A stretch of DNA of 64,000 nt, taken from NCBI RefSeq assembly GCF_010499265.1, contig NZ_JAAGSC010000042.1:72389-136388 (forward strand), written 5' to 3'. The notes beneath the pieces were generated by a model, which worked only from the letters and a program-made list of their open reading frames with translations, searched no databases and was not told where the DNA came from. A program made the position numbers and the translations under genes. This document shows, one piece after another, positions 24,949-34,313 of the stretch (the stretch's first letter is position 1; each line of letters starts with the position of its first letter). This stretch comes from Wenzhouxiangella limi. Lineage in GTDB: Bacteria; Pseudomonadota; Gammaproteobacteria; Xanthomonadales; Wenzhouxiangellaceae.

Positions 24949-26643
24949 TTACGGCAGGTCACGGTCCAGGCCGACGGTCCAGCCGGCCGTCCAGTCGGCT
25001 TCAGCGCTCGGGATGGCCCCGGCGTAGTCGACGTTGTCAAAGAACGCATCAGTGAACGGCACAGCACCAATTCCGATGGCCGGAGAACCAGGCATGGGCG
25101 CGTAGTTCTGGAGCATCGGGTCGACTTCCAGGTTTTTGGTCTGTCCGAGAACGAAGTCAGACACCAGGAACGGGTCGCCGTCTTCGTTGGCAAACGTGCC
25201 ATCATCGCAACCAAACAGGATGTTGTTGGTGAACGTCAGGTTGTCGGCGTTGTTAAAGGTGGATTCCTGGTCGATATCCAGGCATTCATCACCGAACCCG
25301 GTCACGATGGAATTGGCCAGATCGACCCCGGTCCCTTCACGAATCAGCCAACCGATATCAGCGTTCGGCGAACCAATAAACGTCCCGTTGGCGATCTTCG
25401 GCAGGGCGCGCGGCAGGGAGTCATTGGCATCACCGTTGTTGTCGGCTTCAATGCCCTGGTCACCGTCGTCGAGGTACTGCTTGATAACTGCATACTGCAC
25501 GTTGCCCTGCCAACCCTGGGTCCAGTCGATGCTGTCATCACCGATACCCGTCAGGACCAGGTAGCGCGCGTTGACGGTGCCACCGTAGAACTCGATACCA
25601 TCGTCTTCGTTCAGGTGAACCTGAATGAACTCAAAGGTCGTAGCATCACCCACACCCTGCAGGGCGATACCGTTGAGTTCGTCTTCCTCGTTGAAGGCGA
25701 TGCCCGCGTTGGAGACGATCAGGTAGCGCATCACGCCGCTGTTGTCGTGTGGATCGTTACCACCGTAGGTGCCGGAGTTTCCTTCGCCTTGAGCGGTGCA
25801 GGGCTCTGTGCCTTCCGGGCATCCGTTGATCGGGGCACGGCCATTAATCACCAGACCACCCCACTCACGACGATCCTCGGCCAGGAAGCCGCGCATGATG
25901 ATCGGGTTTTCCGGCGTGCCTTCGGCGAAAATCTTGCCGCCCTGTGAGACGATAAAGGTGTCGGTATTCCCCTCGGTACCACCGACGATCTCAGTGTTGG
26001 GCTCGATCGTGACCGAACCGCCATCACCAACAAAGAACTGGCCTTGAACAAGCCAGGTCGTCTCGTTGGTCAGGGTGATGTCGTTTGTTACCGGATCGCC
26101 TCCGCCAATGATGCAAGATCCCTCCAGCGGGCCAGCGGTGGCAAAATCGGGGCAGCTTTCGAATACTTCATCAACGACGCAGTTATCGCCCTTGAGGTTG
26201 GTCAGCGTATCGATGGTGCCAGATCCGTCAACGCCGTCGTACTCGAGTACGGCATTGTTGCAGCTGTTGAACTTCAGCGTCGCGGTGCCCCAAGGGTCGG
26301 ACTGAGGGCTGCCCGGAGCGGGGTCGAACGCGCCACCGCTGAACTCAAAAAAGGTCAGCTCTGCTGTATTGGTCGCCGGATCGATCTTGGCCTGCTCGGA
26401 AATCAACCAGACCGGTGCGCCGTCGCGATAGGTGAACCACTGAACGAGAGCGGCGGGAGCGAAATCACCGGCTACTTCAGCATTTTCATAAATATCGATG
26501 ATCATGCCGCGCGCGACGTTGGTCTCGAGGGTCTCGGCCCAGTTTCCACTGAACGTATCGTTCACTACAAAAGCGTGCGCAGAGCCGGCCAGTGCGGTGC
26601 CGACCGCAAGCGCGAGCGCGTTACGGGTCAAATTTTTCAACAT
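24949..26643 (-). CDS. Secreted beta-helix-like protein, partner of the TonB-dependent receptor
   Basis: This 564-residue protein has a signal peptide (MLKNLTRNALALAVGTALAG, cleaved after A-H-A). The mature protein is acidic and rich in Asn, Asp and Gly. From about residue 190 it looks like a right-handed beta-helix: W-L-V-Q-G-Q-F-F-V-G, P-I-I-M-R-G, L-I-V-S-N-A-G and F-I-Q-V-H-L-N-E-D-D-G-I-E-F, with a D-S-I-D-W-T segment. There are paired Cys, for example N-G-C-P-E-G-T-E-P-C. No enzyme motif is recognised. It lies 150 bp after the TonB receptor gene on the same strand and ends at a strong terminator, so it may be the surface or periplasmic ligand-binding partner of that receptor. Confidence 0.7.
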   Translation of the reverse strand: MLKNLTRNALALAVGTALAGSAHAFVVNDTFSGNWAETLETNVARGMIIDIYENAEVAGDFAPAALVQWFTYRDGAPVWLISEQAKIDPATNTAELTFFEFSGGAFDPAPGSPQSDPWGTATLKFNSCNNAVLEYDGVDGSGTIDTLTNLKGDNCVVDEVFESCPDFATAGPLEGSCIIGGGDPVTNDITLTNETTWLVQGQFFVGDGGSVTIEPNTEIVGGTEGNTDTFIVSQGGKIFAEGTPENPIIMRGFLAEDRREWGGLVINGRAPINGCPEGTEPCTAQGEGNSGTYGGNDPHDNSGVMRYLIVSNAGIAFNEEDELNGIALQGVGDATTFEFIQVHLNEDDGIEFYGGTVNARYLVLTGIGDDSIDWTQGWQGNVQYAVIKQYLDDGDQGIEADNNGDANDSLPRALPKIANGTFIGSPNADIGWLIREGTGVDLANSIVTGFGDECLDIDQESTFNNADNLTFTNNILFGCDDGTFANEDGDPFLVSDFVLGQTKNLEVDPMLQNYAPMPGSPAIGIGAVPFTDAFFDNVDYAGAIPSAEADWTAGWTVGLDRDLP

Positions 26644-26793
26644 GCTGAAATTCCTCTTGGATGAGCGTCAACTGCCTAGGAAATATTGCTAGCGCTTCAG
26701 CGCCAGTCGCTGACAGACTCTAGAGGTCGGAGATTGCAATACCGTGACCTGCGCATTTCAGATCCATTACAGCGCGTCGATCATCAACCCGGA

Positions 26794-29700
26794 TCAAAGA
26801 AAATCGTAACTGAGACCCAGCCCCAGCGTGCGGCCATTGCCGTAGCGCTGGGTGGTTTCCGGCCCCTGCTTGATTTCGAATCTGTCGTCAAGCAAGTTGC
26901 CGAACTTGGCGCTGAACGCCCAATGATCCCTCCAGCGCCAGCGCAACACGAAGTCCAGCGCGCCCTGGCCCTGCTCGATCTTGTCGGGTGCACCCAGCAC
27001 CCCGACTTCGGCAATCCGCTCGCCGACGAAGTTGTAGAGCAGGGTCGCCTCGATACCCAGATCGGGGCGGTCGTAGCCGACCTGGAAGTTTATGATCAGC
27101 GGCGACTGTCCCTGGAGTTCGCGCGAGGTCGACGTCAGTATCCCGCGGTCATCCGGATTGATGGTGATCTCTGAGTCGATGATCGAAACGTTGCCCGCCA
27201 TGTAGAACGGGTCGAATACCTCATCCCAGCCAAGCCAACGGTCCAGGAACCCGAGCGTCTTGCGACCCTCCAGCTCGATTCCGAAGTTCTCCGCTTCTTT
27301 GGCGTTGGCGTAGGTCAGTAGCTGGCTTACGCCGGGCTGCACCGTCAGTTCGATCGGTTGCTGGATGAGCTTGTAAAACGCGCCGATGGAAACCAATTCA
27401 CCTGGCTCGGGATAAAACTCCCAGCGGATATCGGCGTGCTGAACGTCGGAGGAGACCAAGTCGGGATTCCCTACCACCTCGCGTTTGAGGATGGGATCGG
27501 TAAACGGCGAGTCAGAAAGCTCCTTGAAATCCGGACGGATAATGGTTTTGGCGTAGCTCAGGCGCAGCTGCTGGCGATCGCTGATCAGCCAGGTCAGCGA
27601 GGCGGCCGGGAACAAGTCAGTATCGGCAAGATCGGACTCAGACTCCAGCGTATCGGGTTCAAACAGGCTGAAGGTTCGGACATTCTGTCGCCAGTCCTCG
27701 ACACGCGCGCCGCCAGAGAGACGAATCCGTTCAGCGAACGTCACATCGAGACTGCCGTAGAAGGCGTCGACGTCGAGAAAAGCAGCATAGGTATCGCTGT
27801 TGCGGGTGACCTCCTGCAACAGGACACCGCCGGGACCGATGTTCTCCGGAGTCAGGATGTCTTCGAGTTGCTGTCGACGGCGCTCCTCCTGCGTGAGGTT
27901 GGAAATCCCCTCCCAAGTGAACCGACGGATGATCGAATCACGCTCTTTTTCCAGTACGCGGAAACCGCCGCTGAGCTCGCCGTCGATCAGCCCGCCAAAG
28001 GAGAACGGAACGAACACATCTGCACCGACGTCGACGGCGGAGTCATCGAGTTGGGTGTAGCGCCGAATATTGGAATCCGCGCGCCTGGAGAAGATCAAAC
28101 CGGCTAAATCATCAGGATCATAGCGGTAGCGGCGCTGATCTGGCGTATCAAGTGATGCGGCCGAATCGGAGTAATCCCATTCAAACCGTGTACCGTTGAG
28201 AAACGGAAACACATGACTTCCCTGAACCTGGTAAGTCATCAACTCCCGCTCCTCCCATTCCAGCTCATTGATTCGAATATCGCCGTCCTCATCGAGGTTG
28301 AACCCGGTCTGACGCGAAGTCTCATCCTCGGTCTGGCGCAGCCGCATCCAGGTCAGGTCGATCTCATGCAGGTCCTGGTAGTTGATCCCGCCGGTGAGAA
28401 AGCCGCTCAGCCCGATGGTGCGGGTTGTGCGCTCGATGGTATAGTCATCGTTGCTGCGCAGGCTGCCGTCGCCCAGGGGGATGAACGTGCGGCGCAATTC
28501 GGAACGGTTACGCCAAGAGTCGTCCCAGAGCAGCGACCCGGTGAGGCCGGCGTTCCAGTCGGGGCCGAACTCGAGCAGCTTGCCGCCCTCGATCGATACG
28601 CCTCGATCTGGGCCCATTTCCTTTTCGTTGATGTCGTAAATATTGGAAAAGGATTCTCCCAGCGCTTCCAGCTGCTCGGGCGTGAGCCCGTCGGGCGTGA
28701 ACGGCGACTGCTGCGGCGGCAGCTTGGTGCCGCCGGCAACGATCTCGGCCACCGGCTCGGGCAGCGAGCGGGTGCCGTCGTCGAAACCGCTCCAGTCGCG
28801 GCCACCGCCGTCGTAAGTCAGCCCGTCATCAAAGGTCGTTCCGTCGCGCAAGCCCGCCGACAGGCCGACCGAAAAGAAATCCTCCTCCGGGATACCGCGG
28901 GTGCGGACCTCGACCACGCCGCCCCCGAAGTCACCGGGCATGTCGGGCGAATAACCCTTCTGGACCAGGATGGAGCGGATCACCCCGGTGGGGAAAAGGT
29001 CCAGCGGCACGACCTTGCGGGTGGGGTCGGGGCTGGGCACGTTGGCGCCGTTGACCAGGGTCGAGGAATAGCGCTCGCCCAAGCCCCGGATGTAGATGAA
29101 CTGACCGTCGACCAGGGTCAGCCCGGTCACCCGCGACAGCGCGCTGCCGACATCGCTGTCGCCAGAGCGCGAGATCTGCTCGCCGCCGAGCACGTTGGCC
29201 ACGCTGGCGGTGCGCCGCTGTTCGTCGATGACCGCGGTCAGGCTGCCCTCGATAAACGGCTCGATGACCACGAACTCGGCCAGTTCCAGCCCGGCCGGCG
29301 GGATTTCGAAGTCGCGCTCGGTCTCTGCGTCGGCGGCCACGCTGACGCCGCGCACGGTGCGGGTGGCGAACGCGCTGTGCAGCACCGAAATGGCGTATTC
29401 GCCGGCATCGACTTCCAGACGGTAGAAGCCATCGTCGTCGGTGCGGCCTTCGACCGGCGTGCCGCTGACGAAGATCCGCGCCCCGGCCACCGGTGCGCCG
29501 TCCTCGGTCGAGACCACCCGGCCCAGCAACACCCCGCTGCCGGCCTCGCCGCCGGCGCTGGGCTCATCGGCCGCGCGCGGCATGACGTCGCGCTCGTGCG
29601 AGCTTTCCATGCTGACCATCGCGCGGCGCTCATCACCGGTCAGGGTGACGATGAGCTGCAGGCTTTCTCCGGGTTCCAGGCTCAGTGGCAGCCCCAGCAG

Positions 29701-29970
29701 CGGCAGGCCACGGTCGCGCACCTCCAGCCGACCGGTGCCCGGGGAGACCCGGCCGCGCCAGGCACCGTCGACGTTGGTGCTGCCGCGAACCTCGCGCAGC
29801 TCGACGGTCAGATCGGCCACCGGGCGGCCGCGCTCAAACACGAACAGGCCAACGCGGGCCGGGTTGTCGGCGCTTGGTTCTTCCTGGGCCGGCGCCGCGG
29901 ACGGCAATACGGCGGCAAGCACCATCGCCGTGATCAACATCATCGCCGCCGGCCAACTCAAGCGCTGCAT
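26794..29970 (-). CDS. TonB-dependent outer-membrane receptor with N-terminal regulatory-like domains
   Basis: This 1058-residue protein has a signal peptide (M-Q-R-L-S-W-P-A-A-M, cleaved near A-P-A-Q). Two small beta domains follow. The second, about residues 140-225 (L-L-G-R-V-V-S-T-E-D-G-A-P-V-A-G-A), is of the carboxypeptidase-regulatory type. The plug domain includes F-I-Y-I-R-G-L-G-E-R-Y-S-S-T and the remainder is a large beta barrel ending S-Y-D-F-L. No substrate can be assigned. ATG at 29970 avoids overlap with the TPR gene stop at 29979. ATG at 29988 is possible. It is encoded with its own TonB2 energising genes upstream. Confidence 0.92.
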   Translation of the reverse strand: MQRLSWPAAMMLITAMVLAAVLPSAAPAQEEPSADNPARVGLFVFERGRPVADLTVELREVRGSTNVDGAWRGRVSPGTGRLEVRDRGLPLLGLPLSLEPGESLQLIVTLTGDERRAMVSMESSHERDVMPRAADEPSAGGEAGSGVLLGRVVSTEDGAPVAGARIFVSGTPVEGRTDDDGFYRLEVDAGEYAISVLHSAFATRTVRGVSVAADAETERDFEIPPAGLELAEFVVIEPFIEGSLTAVIDEQRRTASVANVLGGEQISRSGDSDVGSALSRVTGLTLVDGQFIYIRGLGERYSSTLVNGANVPSPDPTRKVVPLDLFPTGVIRSILVQKGYSPDMPGDFGGGVVEVRTRGIPEEDFFSVGLSAGLRDGTTFDDGLTYDGGGRDWSGFDDGTRSLPEPVAEIVAGGTKLPPQQSPFTPDGLTPEQLEALGESFSNIYDINEKEMGPDRGVSIEGGKLLEFGPDWNAGLTGSLLWDDSWRNRSELRRTFIPLGDGSLRSNDDYTIERTTRTIGLSGFLTGGINYQDLHEIDLTWMRLRQTEDETSRQTGFNLDEDGDIRINELEWEERELMTYQVQGSHVFPFLNGTRFEWDYSDSAASLDTPDQRRYRYDPDDLAGLIFSRRADSNIRRYTQLDDSAVDVGADVFVPFSFGGLIDGELSGGFRVLEKERDSIIRRFTWEGISNLTQEERRRQQLEDILTPENIGPGGVLLQEVTRNSDTYAAFLDVDAFYGSLDVTFAERIRLSGGARVEDWRQNVRTFSLFEPDTLESESDLADTDLFPAASLTWLISDRQQLRLSYAKTIIRPDFKELSDSPFTDPILKREVVGNPDLVSSDVQHADIRWEFYPEPGELVSIGAFYKLIQQPIELTVQPGVSQLLTYANAKEAENFGIELEGRKTLGFLDRWLGWDEVFDPFYMAGNVSIIDSEITINPDDRGILTSTSRELQGQSPLIINFQVGYDRPDLGIEATLLYNFVGERIAEVGVLGAPDKIEQGQGALDFVLRWRWRDHWAFSAKFGNLLDDRFEIKQGPETTQRYGNGRTLGLGLSYDFL

Positions 29971-29978
29971 GGGCCCGA

Positions 29979-31154
29979 CTATCCGCATTGCCAGGGCTCG
30001 GCGGCGCACTGCTCCATCGCCCGGCGCAGCTCGATCGCCTTGCGGAACAGGTCATCGCCGGTCAGGCCGGCCAGGTGACGTTCGGCGTTTTCGTATTCGC
30101 CGGTCTTGAAGTAGGCGAACGCCAAGGCGTAGCGGATTTCCTCGTGGTTCAACAGGCCGGTGCGAAACAGGGTTTCTTCCATCGCCGCGGCCTGGTCGAA
30201 GCGTTCAAGCTCCAGCAGGATGGCCAGGCGCTGGCGGAACTTCTTGGGCTGGTCGATGACCTGGCCGTTGAGCATCAGCGCCTTGATCAGCCAGCCCGAG
30301 CGCCGGTACAGTTCGGCCGCCTCGATGACCAGCTCGGGATCGCGGCGACCGGCGGCGTGGATCAGGTCGGCCGCCGGCAGGACCTGCTCGCGCGCCAGCC
30401 AGGTGTGAGCCAGCACGCGGGTCAGCTGGATGTCGTCGGCGTCGTTCAGGCGCGCCACCTCCAGCACCCGCAGGGCCTCGTCGAACTGCCCGGCCTGGCG
30501 CAGCGCGTTGCCGATGGCCACGGCGTCTTCGGTGGCTGCGCGGTGCTGGTCGAGAAAGGCCAGCCCGATCTCGGCGGCCTGCTGGTACAGGCCGAGATCG
30601 ACCAGCCAGAACACCTGGCGCCGGGTGAACTCGCCGGCGCGATCCGGGAAGCGCTGGACGCCGGCGGCCAGGACCTGCCAGGCCGACTCGACCTGGCCCA
30701 GTTCCCAGTGCGACTGGGCGCGCATCAGATAGACCGACGGCAGTTCGGTGGTCTCGGCCGAAGCGCGATCGAGCGAGCGCAGCACGCCGGCGTAGTCTTC
30801 CTGGCCGAAATAGGCCTGGGCCAGGTACAGCCAGATCACCTCGGGCACCGGCTCGTCGCGCTCGGCGGCGGCTTCGGCCACCTGCTCGAAGGCGGCGGCG
30901 GCGCGCGGCAGCTCATCGAGGTTGAGCGCCACCAGGCCTTCCAGCGAGTAATAACGCATGCGGTCCAGGCCTTCGTCGTCGGTATCGACGCCGGCCAGGA
31001 CGGTGCGGGCGCGCTCAAAGTTGCCGTCGCCGATCAGCAGCGCGGCCAGCGCCAGGCGGTCGACGTCGTCGGCCGGCGCCTCGGCCTGCTCCTCGGCCGC
31101 CACCGGAATCGCCAGCACCATCCAGGCGGCGAGCAAAAGGATTCTGAAACTCAT
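29979..31154 (-). CDS. Exported TPR protein of the TonB2 operon
   Basis: This 391-residue protein has a signal peptide (MSFRILLLAAWMVLAIPVAA) and about nine TPR-like helical pairs, for example L-A-Y-F-K-T-G-E-Y-E-N-A-E-R-H-L at the C-terminus. TPR genes often close TtpC-type TonB2 operons, after tonB. The role there is scaffold-like and not well defined. ATG at 31154 lies 20 bp after the tonB stop. It is directly followed by the TonB receptor gene. Confidence 0.85.
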   Translation of the reverse strand: MSFRILLLAAWMVLAIPVAAEEQAEAPADDVDRLALAALLIGDGNFERARTVLAGVDTDDEGLDRMRYYSLEGLVALNLDELPRAAAAFEQVAEAAAERDEPVPEVIWLYLAQAYFGQEDYAGVLRSLDRASAETTELPSVYLMRAQSHWELGQVESAWQVLAAGVQRFPDRAGEFTRRQVFWLVDLGLYQQAAEIGLAFLDQHRAATEDAVAIGNALRQAGQFDEALRVLEVARLNDADDIQLTRVLAHTWLAREQVLPAADLIHAAGRRDPELVIEAAELYRRSGWLIKALMLNGQVIDQPKKFRQRLAILLELERFDQAAAMEETLFRTGLLNHEEIRYALAFAYFKTGEYENAERHLAGLTGDDLFRKAIELRRAMEQCAAEPWQCG

Positions 31155-31174
31155 TCGACGGCGCTCCCCGCAGC

Positions 31175-31807
31175 TCACGACAGATCGAAGCGGATGCTTT
31201 GCCGCGCCCAGACCCGGACATTGCGGCCTTGGTACTGGGCCGGCTCGAAGCGCCAGCTGCGCACCCCCTCGACGGCGTTCTGGTCGAACAAACCCGGGGG
31301 GTTGGATTCCAGCACTTCGACCTGCTCGATCTCGCCGGTCTCGCTGATCAGCAGCGACAGCACGACGTAGCCCTCCACCCCCTGCTTGCGCGCAGACGAT
31401 GGATAGGGGATGGGTTCGCGGTGGCGCGGCCGCGGCGGCATATCGACCGAATCGTCGGTCATGATCACGTCGCGGGTATCGCCCAGCAGGTCGTCGCGCA
31501 GGCTGCCCAGATCGTCGCCGCTGATGCCGGGAATACCCAGATCGATCCCGCCCAGCGAGGTGTCGAGGTTGGCCAGCGGCGGATTGGGGTTGCGGCTGCG
31601 GCGCGGTGGCGGCGGCTCCTGGCGCTGGACCCGCGGCGGCGGCGGCTGCGACTCGCGCTCGATCTGGAAGCTGGTCTGCTTGTCGAGCTCGCGCGCGTCG
31701 GGGCCCTGGGCGAGGCGGTTGATGACCAGCAGCGCGCCGATGATGACGACCGAGCCGAACACCATGAAGGCCAGCCCGAAGCCCAGTTTTCTCAAGTTGG
31801 TCGGCAT
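31175..31807 (-). CDS. tonB2: TonB family energy transducer (TonB2 type)
   Basis: This 210-residue protein has a cytoplasmic start, one transmembrane helix (about 8-30, L-A-F-M-V-F-G-S-V-V-I-I-G-A-L), a Pro/Arg-rich periplasmic spacer (P-P-P-P-R-V-Q-R-Q-E-P-P-P-P) and a C-terminal TonB domain with Y-P-S-S-A-R-K-Q-G-V-E-G and V-R-S-W-R-F-E-P-A. It carries proton-motive energy from ExbB/ExbD to outer-membrane receptors. The spacer is short, as in TonB2 proteins that work with TtpC. It follows exbD after 25 bp. Confidence 0.92.
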   Translation of the reverse strand: MPTNLRKLGFGLAFMVFGSVVIIGALLVINRLAQGPDARELDKQTSFQIERESQPPPPRVQRQEPPPPRRSRNPNPPLANLDTSLGGIDLGIPGISGDDLGSLRDDLLGDTRDVIMTDDSVDMPPRPRHREPIPYPSSARKQGVEGYVVLSLLISETGEIEQVEVLESNPPGLFDQNAVEGVRSWRFEPAQYQGRNVRVWARQSIRFDLS

Positions 31808-31832
31808 GCGATAGCTCCTGCTTTAGGTTCCA

Positions 31833-32243
31833 TCAGCCCCGGCCGGCCTCGGCCACGGTCGCCACGCCGACATCGCCCGCGCCGGCGCGCCGGGCCTGGT
31901 CGACGACCTCGACCAGCCGGCCCGAGGGCACGTCTTCGTCGGTGACCACCAGGATCTGCTCCGAGCCCGAGGACTGCATCATTTCGCGCAGGCGGCTCTG
32001 GATCACCCACAGCCGGATCGGCTGACCGTCCAGGAAGGTATCGCCGTTGCTGTCGATGTAGAGCCGGATGGCCTTGGTCGAGGCGACCTCGGCGCTGCTC
32101 GCGGCCGGGCGCTCCAGGTCCAGGTTCATGTCCCGCACGAAAGTCGTCGAGACCATGAAAAAGATCAGCAGAATGAACACCATGTCGATCAGCGGCGAGA
32201 TGTCGACCCGCTGTTCTTCTTCCTGACGTGCGCGGTATCTCAT
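31833..32243 (-). CDS. exbD2: Biopolymer transport protein ExbD
   Basis: This 136-residue ExbD/TolR family protein starts MRYRARQEEEQRVDISPLID with the conserved proton-path Asp in D-I-S-P-L-I-D-M-V-F-I-L-L-I-F-F. The single transmembrane helix is followed by a periplasmic domain. ATG at 32243 overlaps the exbB stop (ATGA). A longer open frame to 32927 in this phase is a shadow of exbB. Confidence 0.93.
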   Translation of the reverse strand: MRYRARQEEEQRVDISPLIDMVFILLIFFMVSTTFVRDMNLDLERPAASSAEVASTKAIRLYIDSNGDTFLDGQPIRLWVIQSRLREMMQSSGSEQILVVTDEDVPSGRLVEVVDQARRAGAGDVGVATVAEAGRG

Positions 32244-32848
32244 GCGGTTGTTCCCGGTGTGGAGCGCGAGCAGAGGATGTCTTTGACCTGGGCGAGTTCC
32301 AGGCGAATCATGTCGGCGCGACGGTTGAGCAGGCCGCCGATGATCAGCCCCGGAATGGCCACGGCCAGGCCCATCTGGGTGGTGAACAGGGCCTGGGAAA
32401 TGCCGCCGGCGATGCCGCCGGACTGGGCAAACAGCGACATGTCGGCCAGCGAATCGAAGGTCTCGATCATGCCGACCACGGTGCCGAGCAGGCCCATCAG
32501 CGGGGCCACGGCGACGATCACCATGATCAGCTTGTGGAAGCGTCGCACGTCGCGCTCCAGCGGCCAGAAGGCATCGTCGAGCAGGCGCCTGAGGTTGGCT
32601 CCGCCGCGGCGGGCCAGCGGGATACCGTCGGCCAGCGCTTTCTCGATGACCCCGCGCGGCGCGTGGTCCAGCCCGTCGGGGTATTTCTCGATGATGGCGC
32701 GCACGCTTCTGACGTTGCCGCGCTTGAGGGCGGCAAAGCGGTAGCCGATGGCAAACCACAGCACCAGGGTTGAGACCACCAGCGGCGGCATGACGTAGCC
32801 GCCGACCTCGAAGTAGAACCGCAGGTCGTTGAGCAGACCGTCGAACAT
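32240..32848 (-). CDS. exbB2: MotA/TolQ/ExbB proton channel protein ExbB
   Basis: This 202-residue membrane protein has three hydrophobic segments (about 15-35, 105-130 and 145-170). Family motifs are A-V-A-P-L-M-G-L-L-G-T-V-V-G-M-I-E-T-F and T-T-Q-M-G-L-A-V-A-I-P-G. It forms the proton channel with ExbD. Its start shares one base with the ttpC stop (TGATG) and its stop overlaps exbD, so three membrane components are translationally coupled. Confidence 0.93.
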   Translation of the reverse strand: MFDGLLNDLRFYFEVGGYVMPPLVVSTLVLWFAIGYRFAALKRGNVRSVRAIIEKYPDGLDHAPRGVIEKALADGIPLARRGGANLRRLLDDAFWPLERDVRRFHKLIMVIVAVAPLMGLLGTVVGMIETFDSLADMSLFAQSGGIAGGISQALFTTQMGLAVAIPGLIIGGLLNRRADMIRLELAQVKDILCSRSTPGTTA

Positions 32849-34311
32849 CAGGCCGGCGCGGGCTGACCCGGCTCGCGGGCCTCGCTGTACTGGTTGGACA
32901 CGCGCAGCGCGGCCTGCTCCATGTCATCCTTGATGCGCTCGGCCCAGCTTGACAGCAGCGTGCCCAGCAGCAGGGTCGGGATGGCCACGATCAGGCCCAT
33001 CTCGGTGGTCACCAGGGCAATGGAGATGCCGCCGGAGAGCAGCTTGGGATCGCCGGTGCCGAACTCGGTGATCACGTCAAAGGTCGAGATCATGCCGGTC
33101 ACCGTTCCGAGCAGGCCCAGCAGCGGCGCGACCGCGGCAATCACCATGATGAATGCACCCAGCCGGTTGAGGTGGCTGCTTTCGTGCAGGATGGCCTCGG
33201 AGACGATGTCTTCGAGGTGCTCGCGGTTGCGGTCCAGGTTGCGGATGGCGGTGGCGACCACGCGCGCGGTCGCGCCGTGGCGTTTATCGAGCACGGCCAG
33301 CGCGCCTTCGCGGTCGCGCCGGCGGATGTGGCCTTCGACGCGGTCGACGACCCGGCCGGTCGAGCGTCCGGCGCGCCACAGAAAGATCGCGCGCAGCAGC
33401 ACCAGCAGCAGCGCCACCATGCCGAGGCCGAAGATGATCCAGCCGATCACCCCGCCCTGGGCGACCTTGTCGAACAGGCCGCGCTCGGTCGAGTGCTCGA
33501 CTTCGGTGCGCAGGTTTTCGTAGATGAAAATCGGCAGCGGATCGACGGTCTGGCCGGCGGCCAGCGCGCGCGCGGCCTCGGCCGAGGTCTCGTTCCATAA
33601 TTTCAGCTCGCCCTCGCCGGCCGGGGCCAGTACGCCGGCGCCGCGCTCGCTGATGCCATAGCTGGCCACGCGGCCGACGTGGACGATCTCGCCGCCCACG
33701 CGGGTGCCGTCGGCCAGGAAGAACTCGCCCGACTCGGCGCGAATGCGGCCGCGCTGGTCGAGTTCGCCGGCCACGGCGGCGAACAGGGCCTGGACATCGG
33801 CCTCGCGGGGAATACTGTCGCCTTCCAGCGCCGGGGCCTGGTAGCCGTCAACGGTGACCTCGGCCTGCTGGAAGGTTGCGGCCAGCAGGTTGACGTTTTC
33901 GCCGGCCGAGTCGACCGAGCGCTCGGCCTCGAACACCTGGTCTTCGAGCCGGTCGGCCTGGGCGGTCAGATCGATCAGCTCGCGCTCCAGCGCCTCGATA
34001 TCGGCCTGCAGGCGGCTTTGCTCACGCTCGGCAGTGTCGGTAAAGGCCGCCAGCCGGCGCTCGAGGTCGGCCTTTTGCCCCTGCAGGAAGGCGAACTCGC
34101 GCTGGTAGGCCTGGCGCAGCGAGGGCGGTTGCTCGGCCACGGTCTGCCCATCCTGTTCGTCGGCCGTCTCTGCGCTTGGATCGTCGGACGGCGCTTCGGT
34201 CAGCGTCGGCTCTTCGGCCCGGGTTGCTTGCGGCTCGTCCTGGGCCAGGCCCATCCCCGCAGCCAGCAGCAGGCCCAGAGTGATAAAAATTCTCAGAGAG
34301 ATGGCTTGCAT
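32848..34311 (-). CDS. ttpC: TtpC-type ExbB-like protein with periplasmic coiled-coil extension
   Basis: This 487-residue protein has a signal-like N-terminus (M-Q-A-I-S-L-R-I-F-I-T-L), an acidic low-complexity stretch and a coiled coil at about 65-165 (K-A-D-L-E-R-R-L-A-A-F and I-E-A-L-E-R-E-L-I-D-L). A globular periplasmic part follows, then a C-terminal MotA/TolQ/ExbB domain with A-V-A-P-L-L-G-L-L-G-T-V-T-G-M-I-S-T-F. This architecture is that of TtpC, the fourth component required by TonB2 systems in Vibrio. ATG at 34311 lies two bases after the DUF3450 stop. The gene order DUF3450-ttpC-exbB-exbD-tonB-TPR matches known TonB2 operons. Confidence 0.9.
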   Translation of the reverse strand: MQAISLRIFITLGLLLAAGMGLAQDEPQATRAEEPTLTEAPSDDPSAETADEQDGQTVAEQPPSLRQAYQREFAFLQGQKADLERRLAAFTDTAEREQSRLQADIEALERELIDLTAQADRLEDQVFEAERSVDSAGENVNLLAATFQQAEVTVDGYQAPALEGDSIPREADVQALFAAVAGELDQRGRIRAESGEFFLADGTRVGGEIVHVGRVASYGISERGAGVLAPAGEGELKLWNETSAEAARALAAGQTVDPLPIFIYENLRTEVEHSTERGLFDKVAQGGVIGWIIFGLGMVALLLVLLRAIFLWRAGRSTGRVVDRVEGHIRRRDREGALAVLDKRHGATARVVATAIRNLDRNREHLEDIVSEAILHESSHLNRLGAFIMVIAAVAPLLGLLGTVTGMISTFDVITEFGTGDPKLLSGGISIALVTTEMGLIVAIPTLLLGTLLSSWAERIKDDMEQAALRVSNQYSEAREPGQPAPA

Positions 34312-34313
34312 GC

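Noticed and set aside
24949-26643. Autotransporter
   Set aside because: It has beta-helix-like sequence but no C-terminal beta barrel and no partner TpsB gene.
28213-30078. 621-codon open frame on the plus strand
   Set aside because: It is antisense to the TonB receptor and shows no family motif.
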